NCBI GenBank assembly: GCA_030848705.1
Contig: CM061244.1
Coordinates: 111,125,111 to 111,189,110, forward strand
Source of the DNA: Heracleum sosnowskyi
Taxonomy: Eukaryota > Streptophyta > Magnoliopsida > Apiales > Apiaceae
DNA: 64,000 nt
Reading direction: 5' to 3'
Both the position numbers and the translations under genes were made by a program. A model generated the notes under the pieces. It did no database searches, was not told the origin of the DNA, and saw nothing but the letters and a program-made list of their open reading frames with translations. Below are positions 1-10,208 of this stretch, piece by piece; within the stretch, counting starts at the first letter, position 1; each line of letters begins with the position of its first letter.

Positions 1-1
1 A

Positions 2-538
2 GACAAGGTAGAGAAAATTCAAGTTGAGGCTAAGGGAAATAAAAAGAATAACAGGAATGGCAAAGTAGGGATTAACAAACATAACAATTACACACCTGAT
101 AAATATGCTCCTAGAAAGACATGTGTTAATTGTGGAAGTGTTAGTCATTTATCTACTAACTGCAAATCTGTTAAGAAGACTGCTAATATGAAAATGCCTA
201 AGCCTGCAATGAATGGTTCTATGCCTACAATGCATGTTATGCCTAACATGTTTGCTCCATATGCACAATTTCAGAATCCATATGCTAGCATGCCATTTGT
301 GCCCAATCCATACATGAATATGTTTAATGTGCCACAAATGCCATGGAATGTGAATAACATGTTTGTTCCTCCAACTATGCATGCTGTGAATGAAAATGTG
401 AACAACCCTCAGAAATCAACACCAAAGATAAAGGTTGATTTAAATCAATCTGAGCCCAAGGAGAAAAATGAATTAAAAGGAAAGTCAAAGGCTAACAAAA
501 CAGGACCCAAGGAAACTTGGGTAACAAAATCAACTTGA
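2..538 (+). pseudogene. gag C-terminal part (second zinc knuckle), 5' truncated by window
   Basis: The frame is open from base 2 to a TGA at 536-538. It encodes a basic segment, then a CCHC zinc knuckle (CVNCGSVSHLSTNC, about 122-163) that should bind retrotransposon RNA in the particle. After it come a Met/Asn/Pro-rich stretch (about 188-400) and a Lys-rich tail ending in PKETWVTKST. Element D ends its gag in a similar way (KQVWVLKTNT), which supports this as the natural gag end. Copy B has lost this whole region. The start of the gene is outside the window. Pol continues in another frame. Confidence 0.8.
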
Positions 539-540
539 TT

Positions 541-1050
541 TGGTTTTATTGTGTGCAGGGAGATAAAAGGAATCTTTGGTACTTGGATAGTGGTTGTTCA
601 AGACACATGACTGGTGATTCTACCCTGCTCACAGAGTTCCAGGAAAGAGCTGGCCCTTGTATTGCTTTTGGAGATGACAGCAAATGCTACACTAAGGGAT
701 ATGGCTTGATTTCAAAAGAGAATGTCATCATAGATGAGGTTGCATTGGTGGATGGTCTTAAGCAGAATTTGCTTAGTATCAGCCAACTTTGTGACAAAGG
801 ATTTTTAGTTACTTTTTCAAAAGAAGCCTGTGTTGTTTCTAAGGTAGGGAACAACAATGTGGTCATGACTAGATTCAGAAGAGGGAATGTGTACATTGCT
901 GACTTTAGTAGCACAAGTCCAGACACCATCACTTGTCTTTTCAGCAAGGCAAGCAAGGATGAAAGTTGGCTATGGCACAAGAAATTATCTCATCTGAATT
1001 TCAAAGTTATGAATGATTTGGTGAGGAAAGATCTTGCTAGAGGAATACTG
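541..1050 (+). pseudogene. pol, protease and pre-integrase segment (copy A)
   Basis: Aspartic protease with WYLDSGCSRHMTGD (active-site Asp in DSG, near 586) followed by the GAG-pre-integrase region with HKKLSHLN near 977. The protease would process Gag-Pol in the particle. Homology to copy B stops near 1047 inside RKDLARGI, where about 170 bp carrying the rest of the integrase zinc finger and the first catalytic Asp region are missing. The reading frame then runs into a stop at 1063-1065. The segment lies just after the gag stop in a different frame. Confidence 0.85.
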
Positions 1051-2881
1051 TCTTGTGATTGTTGATGATTTTTCTAGATTTACATGGACCTTCTTTTTGC
1101 ACTCCAAAGATGAGGCAAGTGAAATCATTATCAATCACATCAAGATGGTAAACAATCATCCTGATTTCAAAGTAAGAAGGATTAGGAGTGACAATGGGAC
1201 AGAATTCAAGAATTCAAGCATGAAGGTGTTCTGTGAAGAAAATGGCATTTTGCATGAGTTTTCAGCAGCAAGGACACCACAGCAAAATGGTGTAGTTGAA
1301 AGGAAAAACAGAACACTTATTGAAGCTGCAAGGACAATGCTAGATGAATCAAAGTTACCAACTTATTTTTGGGATGAGGCAGTTAACACAGCTTGCTTCA
1401 CTCAAAATATTTCTTTGATTAATCAGGCCAAGGGAATGACCCCTTATCAACTACTCAAAAGAAAGAAGCCACTATTGGACTTTCTTCATGTCTTTGGATG
1501 CAAGTGCTTTGTTCTGAGAAATCAGGCTGAGCATTTGGGGAAATTTGAAGCAAAGGCAGATGAAGCAATATTTGTGGGATATGCAGCAGGGAAAGCTTAC
1601 AGAGTCTATAATCTCAGAACCAACATTGTTATGGAATCTGTACATGTTGTTTTTGATGATCTCAAAATTCAAGGTCTCTGTGATGAAGGTTTCCATGAAA
1701 GTCTTTCTTTTGAGAATAAGGAAGGAGATCAAGTCAATCATGTCAAGGCTATTGAGAAACAGCCTAAATTTGTTGTATCTAGTACAGATGAAAGCAACAG
1801 TGAAGATGAAATTGCTGCATTGAGATTGAAAAGAATAGCTGCTGGCAGATCAAATGGTCATTTCGTTGACAGTCATGATGGAGGATTCGTTGACAGTCAG
1901 GATGAGCGTTTCGTTGACAGTCAAAATGGTCATACCGTTGACAGTCGCAGAAATGCCTCTAGAAGTGATCAATTAGGGACAAAAAACTCAGGGGGAGTTT
2001 CTCAAGGACATATATTCAATCAAGGCAACCATGATCATGAAGCTACTTCTTCAAGAGCAAATCTACCTCCCACAAGAAAATGGACTAAAGATCATCCCTT
2101 TGAACTAATTATAGGTGATGTTTCTTCAAAAGTCCAAACTAGAAGAGCAACTCAAGAAGAATGTTTATATAGTAGCTTTCTGTCTCAAGATGAGCCAAAG
2201 AAAGTTGAGGATGCACTTCTAGATCCAGATTGGGTTTTAGCTATGCAAGAGGAGCTAAACCAATTTGAGAGAAACAATGTTTGGAAGCTGGTGCCCAAGC
2301 ATAAAGACAGGAGTGTCATAGGCACAAAATGGGTGTTCAGAAACAAGATGGATGAAAATGGCATAGTCACAAGGAACAAAGCTAGATTGGTTGCAAAAGG
2401 CTATTCACAGGAAGAGAGAATTGATTTTGATGAAACCTTTGCTCCTGTTGCAAGACTAGAAGCAATAAGGATTTTCCTAGCCTATGCAGCCCATGCCAAT
2501 TTCAAGGCCTATCAAATGGATGTGAAGAGTGCTTTTCTGAATGGGGAACTGGAAGAGGAGGTGTATGTAAGTCAACCTCCTGGTTTTGAAGATGATGATT
2601 TTCCAGAATATGTGTACTTCCTCCTCAAAGCACTCTATGGTTTGAAACAAGCACCTAGAGCCTGGTATGACACACTTTCACAGTTTCTCCTTGAGAATCA
2701 CTTCACTAGAGGTACTGTAGATAAAACTCTTTTTCACAGGGTTGTGAATGGCTCTACTATACTTGTTCAAATTTATGTAGATGACATAATTTTTGGGTCT
2801 ACAGATGAAAAACTCTGTCAAAAGTTTGCCAAGCGTATGCAAAGTAAATATGAAATGAGCATGATGGGAGAATTAACTTAA
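1050..2881 (+). pseudogene. pol, integrase core and reverse transcriptase segment (copy A)
   Basis: Frame-shifted continuation of pol. It begins inside the integrase core (YCLVIVDDFSRFTW). It retains the second catalytic Asp (RSDNGTEF, about 1187) and the Glu region (PQQNGVVERKNRTL), then the pol linker, then RT with WVFRNKMDENG, QMDVKSAFLNG and an intact YVDD (about 2776). The linker at 1862-1946 has four 24-bp repeats encoding VDS modules. A TAA at 2879-2881 replaces the TAT found in copy B, so the frame ends just before the conserved FLGLQVKQ. Integrase lacks its zinc-binding C residues and first Asp because of the upstream deletion. Confidence 0.9.
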
Positions 2882-3549
2882 TTTCTTGGTCTCCAAGTGA
2901 AGCAAGTTAATGAAGGCATTTTCATTAGTCAAACAAAATATATTCATGATTTATTAAAGAAATTTAACTTAATGGAATGCTCTCCTGCCAAAATACCCAT
3001 GCCTACTGCCACCAAACTTGAATTGGATACTAAGGAACACCAAACCTTGGCATTTGGTATCCTAGAGAATCTGGCTTTGAACTAATTGGTTATTCAGATG
3101 CAGATTATGCAGGATGTAAAATTGATAGGAAAAGCACAACTGGCACCTGTCAATTCTTAGGAAACAAGCTTGTGTCATGGTTCAGCAAGAAACAAAACTC
3201 AGTTTCTACCTCTACAGCTGAGGCTGAGTATATTGCAGCTGGAAGTTGTTGTGCACAGATTTTATGGATGAAAAATCAACTACTTGATTATGGATTAAGA
3301 GTTGAGAAAATTCCTATCTTCTGTGACAACACTAGTGCCATTGCCATTACTGAGAATCCAGTGCAGCATTCTAGGACCAAGCACATTGACATCAAGTACC
3401 ATTTCATTCGAGAACATGTTATGAATGGTACTGTGGAGTTACATTTTGTTCCAAGTGAACAACAACTTGCAGACATCTTTACCAAGCCACTTGATGAATC
3501 AAAATTCTCAAGATTAGTAAGTGAGCTAGGTATGCTAAATTTTTCTTAA
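2882..3549 (+). pseudogene. pol, RT thumb and RNase H segment (copy A)
   Basis: Two short open pieces in different frames. The first (to about 3032) covers FLGLQVKQVNEGIF and KKFNLMECSPAK. It then joins abruptly to the sequence TPNLGIWYPRESG, because 169 bp present in copy B are missing between two copies of AAGGAA. The rest is RNase H: DADYAGCKIDRKST, TAEAEYIAAGSCCAQ, FCDNTSAIAI, then the typical copia end ADIFTKPL. The frame ends at TAA 3547-3549. RNase H would degrade the RNA strand during cDNA synthesis, but it is out of frame here. Confidence 0.88.
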
Positions 3550-4069
3550 TTATTTCTGAGATTTTTGCAAGTTACTATGTAGCTAGAAATTTGCTATGTT
3601 TTTCTGTGAATTAATTTTCTCAGGAAAAAGTGTAATTTTGTCTAAGTCAAAATTACTATGTCAACGAAACGCACCATTTCGTTGACAGTCTTAGCATTTT
3701 TCTGGGTGTTTCGTTGATAGCTCTTTTATATCAACGAACGCAGCTTTATCAACGAAATAGACGGGACCTTAAACGACCAATTCTGATTCGTTGATATAGC
3801 GCAGTTAATCTAAACCGTTGAAAATTGTCACGTCTTTTACCACGATCTATGCATACACCCCTGTAAGTATAAATCATGGTAATATTTTAATTGTAACGGT
3901 TACATTTTTTAGCCAATCCAGTAATTCATATTTATTATTGGACTTAATTTTTGAGAATTTTGGGGGGAGTATTTAAGAAAGTTTATTTTCTTTAATTCTT
4001 TTCTACCTGCTCTCAAAAATTCCAAAGGCCTTCTTACTCTCTCAAAGCAAATCACAGTTCAAGCTTTCT
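3550..4069 (+). other. spacer between pol and ORF3 of copy A
   Basis: No ORF. It holds several copies of the family S1 word in both orientations (for example 3661, 3679, 3711, 3731, 3751, 3788). A G-run followed by AGTATTTAAG occurs near 3961-3977. It aligns with 52383-52922 of copy B, where the ORF3 ATG follows immediately. Here element D interrupts the last few bases before that ATG. Confidence 0.7.
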
Positions 4070-4074
4070 TTACT
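4070..4074 (+). repeat. 5-bp target site duplication TTACT, left copy (element D)
   Basis: TTACT directly precedes the TG of the D 5' LTR and is repeated at 16003-16007 directly after the CA of its 3' LTR. Copy B has TTCACTCAACAATGG at the unoccupied equivalent site, which supports the restored junction. Confidence 0.9.
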
Positions 4075-4617
4075 TGTTAGATATAATTGCTGACGTTTGT
4101 TCATCAGTGTTTAAGTACCAGGTACATATCAGAGTTTACATGGAAGCCAGTCAGAGTTTGATAAAGTCTGACTGGGTGAAGAGTTTACATAGAAGCCGGT
4201 CAGAGTTTGATAAAGTCTGACAGGGTGATAGTTGACTTAGCTGTCGGTGCAAAGATAAAGATTCTAGAAGCAATATATTCTGAAGATGGAAAGAAGCAGA
4301 ATATATTGATACAGCTAAGGAGACTGGACAGAAGACTGAAGCAATCCTTAATTGATAATAATTGTATAGCTAATTTATAGGAGTATCAATTAGATAAGGA
4401 TTGTATGTAGCTGTGTACTATATAAACACAGATAGGTTATCCCTAGAAGGGACGCGAATATTGAATATATTATTCTTGTAACCTAGTAGCTCTTTGTGAT
4501 TCATTAATATCACTAAGAGAGAAACTGTTAATATAATTACAGTTTGTTGATTTATAAAGTGTTCTTGATTGTTATTCTCATACATACTTGATTATATATT
4601 GTGTATTCGGCCTAACA
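4075..4617 (+). repeat. 5' LTR of element D
   Basis: Starts TGTTAGATATAATTGC and ends GGCCTAACA, followed by the primer site. It contains three copies of TCAGAGTTT (4129, 4151, 4200), the reverse complement of the family S2 word, and a TATA box at 4419. It is the same length as the 3' LTR at 15460-16002. Confidence 0.95.
4419..4426 (+). promoter_or_regulatory. TATA box in D 5' LTR
   Basis: TATATAAA in the middle of the LTR, the expected place for the RNA polymerase II promoter that makes the genomic transcript. The same octamer is at 15804-15811 in the 3' LTR. Confidence 0.65.
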
Positions 4618-4619
4618 AT

Positions 4620-4631
4620 TGGTATCAGAGC
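4620..4631 (+). other. primer binding site of D (initiator tRNA-Met type)
   Basis: TGGTATCAGAGC starts two bases after the LTR. It is complementary to the 3' end of plant initiator Met-tRNA, the usual primer for plant copia minus-strand synthesis. Confidence 0.9.
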
Positions 4632-4680
4632 CAAGGCTGTTTAATATATACAGTTTTACGATTCAATCACAGTAATAATC

Positions 4681-7005
4681 ATGTCTGAAGAAAATCAAAC
4701 TGCTCCCAAGGCTGAACAGATTAAGCCTAATTCTGTGAGTCGATATGAAACAATCAGGGTTCCAATACTCAGACCAGTAGAGTATCCGATTTGGAAGGTG
4801 AAGATGATCATGTTTCTGGAGGCTATAGATCCAGAATACCTTGACAGAATCTATGATGGTCCTCATATGCCGACTAAATTGTCCCCTGTTGTTGATGGAC
4901 AAGAACAAAAGATTGTTCCAAAGGAAAAGAAAGATATGACTCCTGAGGACATCTCATCAATTGCAAAAGATGCAAAGGTTAGACATCTTCTCCACAGTGC
5001 TTTAGATAATGTTATGTCTAACAGAGTAATTGGCTGCAAAACTGCCAAAGAGATATGGGATGCTTTAGAAGTCAGATGCCAGGGAACAGGTGCTATCAAG
5101 AAGAACAGAAAGACAATACTCACACAGGAGTATGAGCACTTTGATTCAAGAACTAATGAAACCTTGACTGAGACTTATGACAGATTTTGCAAACTGTTGA
5201 ATGATCTGTCTCTGGTTGATAAAGAATATGAGCTTGAAGAGTCTAATCTCAAGTTTCTGTTATCTCTACCTGAAAAGTGGGATTTAAAGACAACCACAAT
5301 AAGAGATAATTATGAGCTTGCTGATACAGATCTTGATGAAATCTATGGGTTGTTGAAAACTCATGAACTGGAGATAGAACAAAGGAATAGAAGATTGAGT
5401 AAAAAGACAAAATCTGTTGCTCTCAAAGTTGAGGAGAAGCCCATTAAGAAGGAACCATCAAGGAAGAAAGCCAAGGGAAAGGCTTTAGTCATTAAATCTG
5501 AAAGTGAGTCATCAAACTCTGATGATGACTCAAACTCTGATGAAGCTTCTAACTTTGAGGATGATGAAGAACAGATGATGCAAATGGTTGCACTGATGGT
5601 GAAGACCTTCAAGAAGATGGGATTCAAGAACTTCAAGAAAGGAAAGAGATTCTCAAGGAAAGACTCAAACTCTGAAAAGAAAAGTTTTAGAAAGTCTGAT
5701 GGAAGAGAGACCAAGTCTGGCAAGAAGGATAAATCTGAAATCCAGTGCTACAGGTGTAAGGTGATGGGTCACTATGCTCCAGAGTGCAAGAAAGGCAAAT
5801 CTGAGAAAGCTCTCATCTCTAAAGGCAAAGACTGGGCAGATACTTCAGACTCTGATGATGGAGAAAATTATGCTCTTATGGCAACTGTCAGAGATGAGAC
5901 TGAATCATCTAAAAATAAGGTACCCCTAACTACTTATGCTTATGATACTGATAATATATCTGAGTTAAGAGTATATCTGAAAAGCGTACATGTTAGCTAT
6001 AGGGATCAGACTTTAGAGAATGAGAGAATTAAATATGAGAATCTTAGTCTTAAAGATAGAAACAAGTTTCTTGAAGGAGAACTTGAAAATATGAAGCAGA
6101 TTCAAAAAGAAAGAGATGATGTTGTTTATGTAGAACAGGAATTGCTCAAAAGATATAAGCAATTAGAATCTGATCTAGAAAAAGAAAGAAAAATAATCAA
6201 GACTTGGACAGACTCTGGGAGAGACACTCATCAAGTGTTTCAGACAGACTCTGTAGGTTTAGGCTATTGTGAAAATGATGAACTTAGGTTTAAAGACAAG
6301 GTTAAGGTAAAACCACAACTTAAACCTGTGATATTTGTTCCAGAAGCCAATAAGTTAAAATCTGTTGTAATAAGAGAAGCTGATATGGAATCAGATGAAG
6401 CCTGTGAAAGACAGGAAAATATTATAACAAAAAAACTTATGGAAAGAGAAGCTGTTAGAAAGCCAGTAAAAACTTGTGAAAAACAGGTTAATGTTGGTTT
6501 GATGACAGGAAAACAGTTCAATCATAAGCTCAAAGAGGTAAAATCTGCCATGAAACTAAAAGGATCCAAGAAGAATAGGAATGGAAAGATAGGCATAAAT
6601 AAAAGAAATAATCATTTGCCTAATGCTACTGCTCCAAGGAAAACATGTTATAATTGTGGTAGTTCTAATCATCTTGCTAATTACTGCACAAAGAATAAAA
6701 ATATCAATTCTTTACCTTCTACATCAGGAGTAAAGAATGATAATGTTAGGGTTAGACCACAGACTTTATGCACACACTGTGGGAGCACTTGGAATTCCAT
6801 TTATACTTGCAAGAGTTATCATGCTATTTATCACAACTATTATGAGCTAAAACCCAATCTGAAATGGGTTAGAGCAAACTCTGCAAGTGTAAAGTCTGAC
6901 AATGTTAGCTTAAACTCTGTTGATAGTAATTCCGCTGCAAAAGCTAACACTGTTAAGAAAGACAAAGGATCCAAGCAAGTCTGGGTCCTTAAAACTAACA
7001 CTTAG
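4681..7005 (+). CDS. Gag polyprotein of element D (774 aa)
   Basis: The ATG at 4681 is the first Met after the primer site and gives MSEENQTAPK. The N-terminal third is a copia Gag (UBN2-type) with the typical YPIWKVKMIMFLEA start and a capsid region to about residue 235. A Ser/Asp-rich acidic linker (about 275-300) carries the family word as SNSD. A zinc knuckle CYRCKVMGHYAPEC lies at residues 356-369. A coiled-coil-like Lys/Glu region follows (about 430-520), then a second knuckle CYNCGSSNHLANYC (656-669) and a third CX2C motif near 697. The protein would form the particle and bind RNA. It ends at TAG 7003-7005. The following pol frame is shifted +1 and preceded by TGA at 7016, so no simple readthrough joins them. 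Confidence 0.92.
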   Translation: MSEENQTAPKAEQIKPNSVSRYETIRVPILRPVEYPIWKVKMIMFLEAIDPEYLDRIYDGPHMPTKLSPVVDGQEQKIVPKEKKDMTPEDISSIAKDAKVRHLLHSALDNVMSNRVIGCKTAKEIWDALEVRCQGTGAIKKNRKTILTQEYEHFDSRTNETLTETYDRFCKLLNDLSLVDKEYELEESNLKFLLSLPEKWDLKTTTIRDNYELADTDLDEIYGLLKTHELEIEQRNRRLSKKTKSVALKVEEKPIKKEPSRKKAKGKALVIKSESESSNSDDDSNSDEASNFEDDEEQMMQMVALMVKTFKKMGFKNFKKGKRFSRKDSNSEKKSFRKSDGRETKSGKKDKSEIQCYRCKVMGHYAPECKKGKSEKALISKGKDWADTSDSDDGENYALMATVRDETESSKNKVPLTTYAYDTDNISELRVYLKSVHVSYRDQTLENERIKYENLSLKDRNKFLEGELENMKQIQKERDDVVYVEQELLKRYKQLESDLEKERKIIKTWTDSGRDTHQVFQTDSVGLGYCENDELRFKDKVKVKPQLKPVIFVPEANKLKSVVIREADMESDEACERQENIITKKLMEREAVRKPVKTCEKQVNVGLMTGKQFNHKLKEVKSAMKLKGSKKNRNGKIGINKRNNHLPNATAPRKTCYNCGSSNHLANYCTKNKNINSLPSTSGVKNDNVRVRPQTLCTHCGSTWNSIYTCKSYHAIYHNYYELKPNLKWVRANSASVKSDNVSLNSVDSNSAAKANTVKKDKGSKQVWVLKTNT

Positions 7006-7018
7006 TGTTTGTTTGTGA

Positions 7019-9367
7019 TTGCAAGGTATAAAAGAGAGCACACTTATCTTGGACAGTGGATGCTCAGGACATATGACTGGAAATAAAGCCCTGCTATCAG
7101 ACTTTAAGGAGAAGGCTGGCCCAAAGGTTTCCTATGGAGATAGCAACATAGGACACACTCTGGGATATGGCAATATTAATCTTGGAAGTGTCATCATCAC
7201 TAATGTAGCTCTAGTCTCAGGACTCAAGCATAATCTGCTATCTGTGAGTCAAATCTGTGACAGAGGAAACCATGTAGATTTTCATACTGAATACTGTGAA
7301 GTTATCAGTAAATCTACTGGAAAAGTTGTTCTAGTTGGACACAGGCGCAACAACATTTATGAAGCAAGTTTGGTAACAAACTCTGATGGAAAAATAGTGT
7401 GTCTGACTGCCAGAATGTCAAATGAAGAGAGTTGGAATTGGCATAAAAAGCTCTCTCATCTCAATTTGAACAACATCAATGAGCTAATAAGAAAGGATCT
7501 TGTAAGGGGACTTCCAAAATCAATACTCAGTCTAGATGGCCTATGTGATTCTTGTCAAAAGGCCAAGCAAAGGAAGTCATCTTTCAAGAGCAAATCTGAA
7601 TCTTCAGTAGTGGAACCTTATCATCTTCTACATGTTGATCTCTTTGGACCAGTGAATGTGATGTCTATGGGCAGAAAGAAATATGCTCTAGTAATTGTTG
7701 ATGAATATACTAGATATACATGGGTATATTTCTTATCAAAGAAGGATGAAACTGCTCAAACTCTGTTGGATCATGTTAATCTACTGGACAAAGGATCACA
7801 GCACAAAGTCAAAATTATAAGGAGTGATAATGGAACTGAATTCAGAAACTCAATTATCGAAGCTTTCTGCAAGGGAAGAGGAGTGAAACAAGAGTTTTCT
7901 GCACCTGGAACTCCACAGCAAAATGGTGTAGTTGAAAGAAAGAACAGAACTTTAATTGAAGCAGCCAGAACTATGCTTGAAGAAGCAAAACTACCAACTT
8001 ATTTCTGGGCAGAAGCTGTTCAAACTGCTTGTTTTACTCAAAATGCTACACTGATTAACAAGCATGGGAAAACACCATATGAGATGGTGAAAGATAAGAA
8101 GCCAAATTTGAAATATTTTCATATATTTGGATGCAAATGCTTTGTGTTGAAGACTCATCCTGAACAGTTGACCAAGTTCGAGTTAAAAGCTGATGAAGGA
8201 ATCTTTGTTGGTTATCCATTGTCAACAAAAGCATTCAGAGTCTACAATCTGAGAACTAAAGTGATCATAGAATCCATACATGTGTCGTTTGATGACAAGA
8301 AAATAACTGGACTTGATGACTTAGATGGATATGATCAACTGCGTTTTGAAAATGAAGGTTTATTCTCTGATGGTGTAAACTCTGATGAAGCAGTACCGAC
8401 AAACTCTGATGAAGCGGTTCTGACAAACTCTGACGAAGCATACTCTGAACCTCTACTGGTAAATACTGGAGAAACTAGAAATTCTCAAATTGAACAAAAT
8501 AGAGAACCAGTTGAGGGGGAGCGTGAAGAAGCTCAACAAGACACAGCAAGTGAGTCAGTTGAGGAAACTGATTCAAACTCTGACAGTTCAAACTCTGAGC
8601 CATCCAATTCAGGGGGAGCCTCAGATGCTACAGAGAGTCAACATATGAATCAGGAGAGCATGGATCAAGGGGGAGGATCCAATAATGATGCAAGAAACCA
8701 CTTACCAACAGCAAGAAAGTGGACACAGGCACACACACCTGATCTCATAATTGGAGATCCTAATGCTAGTGTGAGAACTAGAAGTGCAACAAATAATGAG
8801 TGTCTGTATCATGCTTTCTTGTCTCAAACAGAACCAAAGAAGGTGGATGAAGCTCTTCAAGATGCTAATTGGATTACAGCAATGCAAGAAGATTTAAATG
8901 AATTTAAAAGAAATGAAGTCTGGACACTTGTACCTAGACCAAAGAATAGATCAATAGTAGGTACAGAGTGGGTTTTCAGAAACAAGACTGACAGTGAAGG
9001 TGTGATTACAAGAAACAAGGCTAGACTTGTGGCTAAAGGTTATTCACAACAGGAAGGGATTGACTATGATGAAACCTTTGCTCCAGTTGCAAGATTGGAA
9101 GCTATAAGAATTTTTCTGGCCTATGCTGCACACAAGAAGTTTAAAGTCTTTCAGATGGATGTAAAAAGTGCTTTTCTCAATGGGAAGCTTGAAGAAGAAG
9201 TGTTTGTTGAACAACCACCAGGATTTGTAGATCCCAAGCATCCAGATTATGTCTACAGGCTTGACAAGGCATTATATGGACTAAAGCAAGCACCAAGAGC
9301 ATGGTATGAAACTCTTGCTCAATTTCTTGCAATCCAGGTACCAAATGAGCATGATGGGAGAGCTTAG
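7019..9367 (+). CDS. Pol of element D: protease, integrase, reverse transcriptase N-terminal part
   Basis: The frame opens right after TGA 7016-7018. Protease LDSGCSGHMTG is at about residues 11-21. The pre-integrase domain has HKKLSHLN and CDSCQKAKQ (zinc ligands). The integrase core has LLHVDLFGPV, RSDNGTEF and PQQNGVVERKNRTL, giving the D,D,E triad. A pol linker near 8377-8600 repeats NSDEA and holds five family words. RT follows with WVFRNKTDSEG, FQMDVKSAFLNG and KALYGLKQAPRAWYETLAQFL. After about 9327 the frame is out of register and ends at TAG 9365-9367. About 50 residues including the YVDD catalytic motif are missing relative to copy A. The start codon is uncertain; no ATG is evident. 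Confidence 0.88.
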   Translation: MQGIKESTLILDSGCSGHMTGNKALLSDFKEKAGPKVSYGDSNIGHTLGYGNINLGSVIITNVALVSGLKHNLLSVSQICDRGNHVDFHTEYCEVISKSTGKVVLVGHRRNNIYEASLVTNSDGKIVCLTARMSNEESWNWHKKLSHLNLNNINELIRKDLVRGLPKSILSLDGLCDSCQKAKQRKSSFKSKSESSVVEPYHLLHVDLFGPVNVMSMGRKKYALVIVDEYTRYTWVYFLSKKDETAQTLLDHVNLLDKGSQHKVKIIRSDNGTEFRNSIIEAFCKGRGVKQEFSAPGTPQQNGVVERKNRTLIEAARTMLEEAKLPTYFWAEAVQTACFTQNATLINKHGKTPYEMVKDKKPNLKYFHIFGCKCFVLKTHPEQLTKFELKADEGIFVGYPLSTKAFRVYNLRTKVIIESIHVSFDDKKITGLDDLDGYDQLRFENEGLFSDGVNSDEAVPTNSDEAVLTNSDEAYSEPLLVNTGETRNSQIEQNREPVEGEREEAQQDTASESVEETDSNSDSSNSEPSNSGGASDATESQHMNQESMDQGGGSNNDARNHLPTARKWTQAHTPDLIIGDPNASVRTRSATNNECLYHAFLSQTEPKKVDEALQDANWITAMQEDLNEFKRNEVWTLVPRPKNRSIVGTEWVFRNKTDSEGVITRNKARLVAKGYSQQEGIDYDETFAPVARLEAIRIFLAYAAHKKFKVFQMDVKSAFLNGKLEEEVFVEQPPGFVDPKHPDYVYRLDKALYGLKQAPRAWYETLAQFLAIQVPNEHDGRA

Positions 9368-10208
9368 TTACTTTCTAGGCTTACAGGTCAAGCAAACAGA
9401 TGATGGTATTTTTATCAATCAAGCAAAATATACCAGAAATCTTCTCAAGAAATTTGGTATGCTTGATAGTTCATCTGCTTCAACTCCCATGGCTACAGCA
9501 ACAAAGCTAGACAAAGACACAGGAGCCTCAGTAGATATGACAAACTACAGAGGAATGATAGGGTCTTTACTGTATCTTACTACAAGTAGACCTGATATCA
9601 TGTATGCAACATGTCTTTGTGCAAGATTTCAAGCAGATCCCAGACAGCCTCATCTAACAGCTGTAAAAAGGATCTTCAAATATCTCAAAGGAACCATAAC
9701 CTTGGGTTTGTGGTATCCTAGAGAATCAGAGTTTAAGCTAATTGGTTACTCTGATGCAGATTTTGCAGGCTGTAAGATAGACAGAAAAAGTACAAGTGGA
9801 AGCTGTCAATTCTTAGGTGACAGATTGGTTTCTTGGTATAGCAAGAAACAGAAATCAATTTCTACATCCACTGCAGAAGCAGAGTATATAGCTGCTGGTA
9901 GCTGTTGTGCACAGATTCTATGGATGAAGAATCAGTTGCTGGATTATGGTTTGAAGTACTCTAAAATACCTATTTTCTGTGATAACCAGAGTGCTATTGC
10001 TATGACAGGAAATCCAGTACAGCACTCAATGACCAAGCACATCAGCATAAGGTATCATTTTATCCGAGAACATGTGGAAGAAGGAAACATTGAGCTCCAT
10101 TTTGTGTCTACAGACCAACAACTTGCAGATATCTTCACCAAACCTTTGAGTGAAGCTACTTTTACAAGATTGGTAAATGAACTTGGAATGATCTCTGGTT
10201 TCGACTAG
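9329..10208 (+). pseudogene. Pol of element D: RT thumb and RNase H part, frameshifted
   Basis: The sequence resumes at the equivalent of QSRYQMSMMGELSYFLGLQVKQ in a new frame after the deletion at about 9328. It includes YRGMIGSLLYLTTSRPDIMYA (conserved copia RT end) and RNase H motifs DADFAGCKIDRKST, TAEAEYIAAGSC and FCDNQSAIAM, then ADIFTKPL. It ends at TAG 10206-10208. Apart from the junction the segment is clean, as expected for a young element. Confidence 0.88.

Larger units (their letters stand above)
1..4074 (+). mobile_element. Sirevirus-type copia element, family S1, copy A/C, upstream half (gag end, pol, spacer)
   Basis: Ty1/copia retrotransposon whose 5' LTR and most of gag lie outside the window. 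The order is gag C-terminus, protease, integrase, reverse transcriptase, RNase H, then a non-coding spacer that stops at 4074, where element D is inserted. The sequence resumes at 16003, so the two halves form one element. Copy B at 46899-58424 is the same family and supplies the alignment for every lesion described here. Assignment to Sirevirus (SIRE/Maximus) rests on the large ORF after pol, the G-rich polypurine tract before the 3' LTR and the gag zinc knuckle. That assignment is family knowledge, not a database result. Confidence 0.9.

Noticed and set aside
521..558. Intron-like GTAACA to TGTGCAG segment at the gag-pol boundary of copy A; removal would join gag to pol in frame
   Set aside because: 38 nt is far below the usual plant intron minimum, and the equivalent boundary in element D does not restore the frame with any matching AG. 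Left as a coincidence unless spliced reads exist.
4620..4631. tRNA gene fragment at TGGTATCAGAGC
   Set aside because: It is the primer binding site complementary to the tRNA 3' end, only 12 bases long and next to the LTR; no cloverleaf follows.
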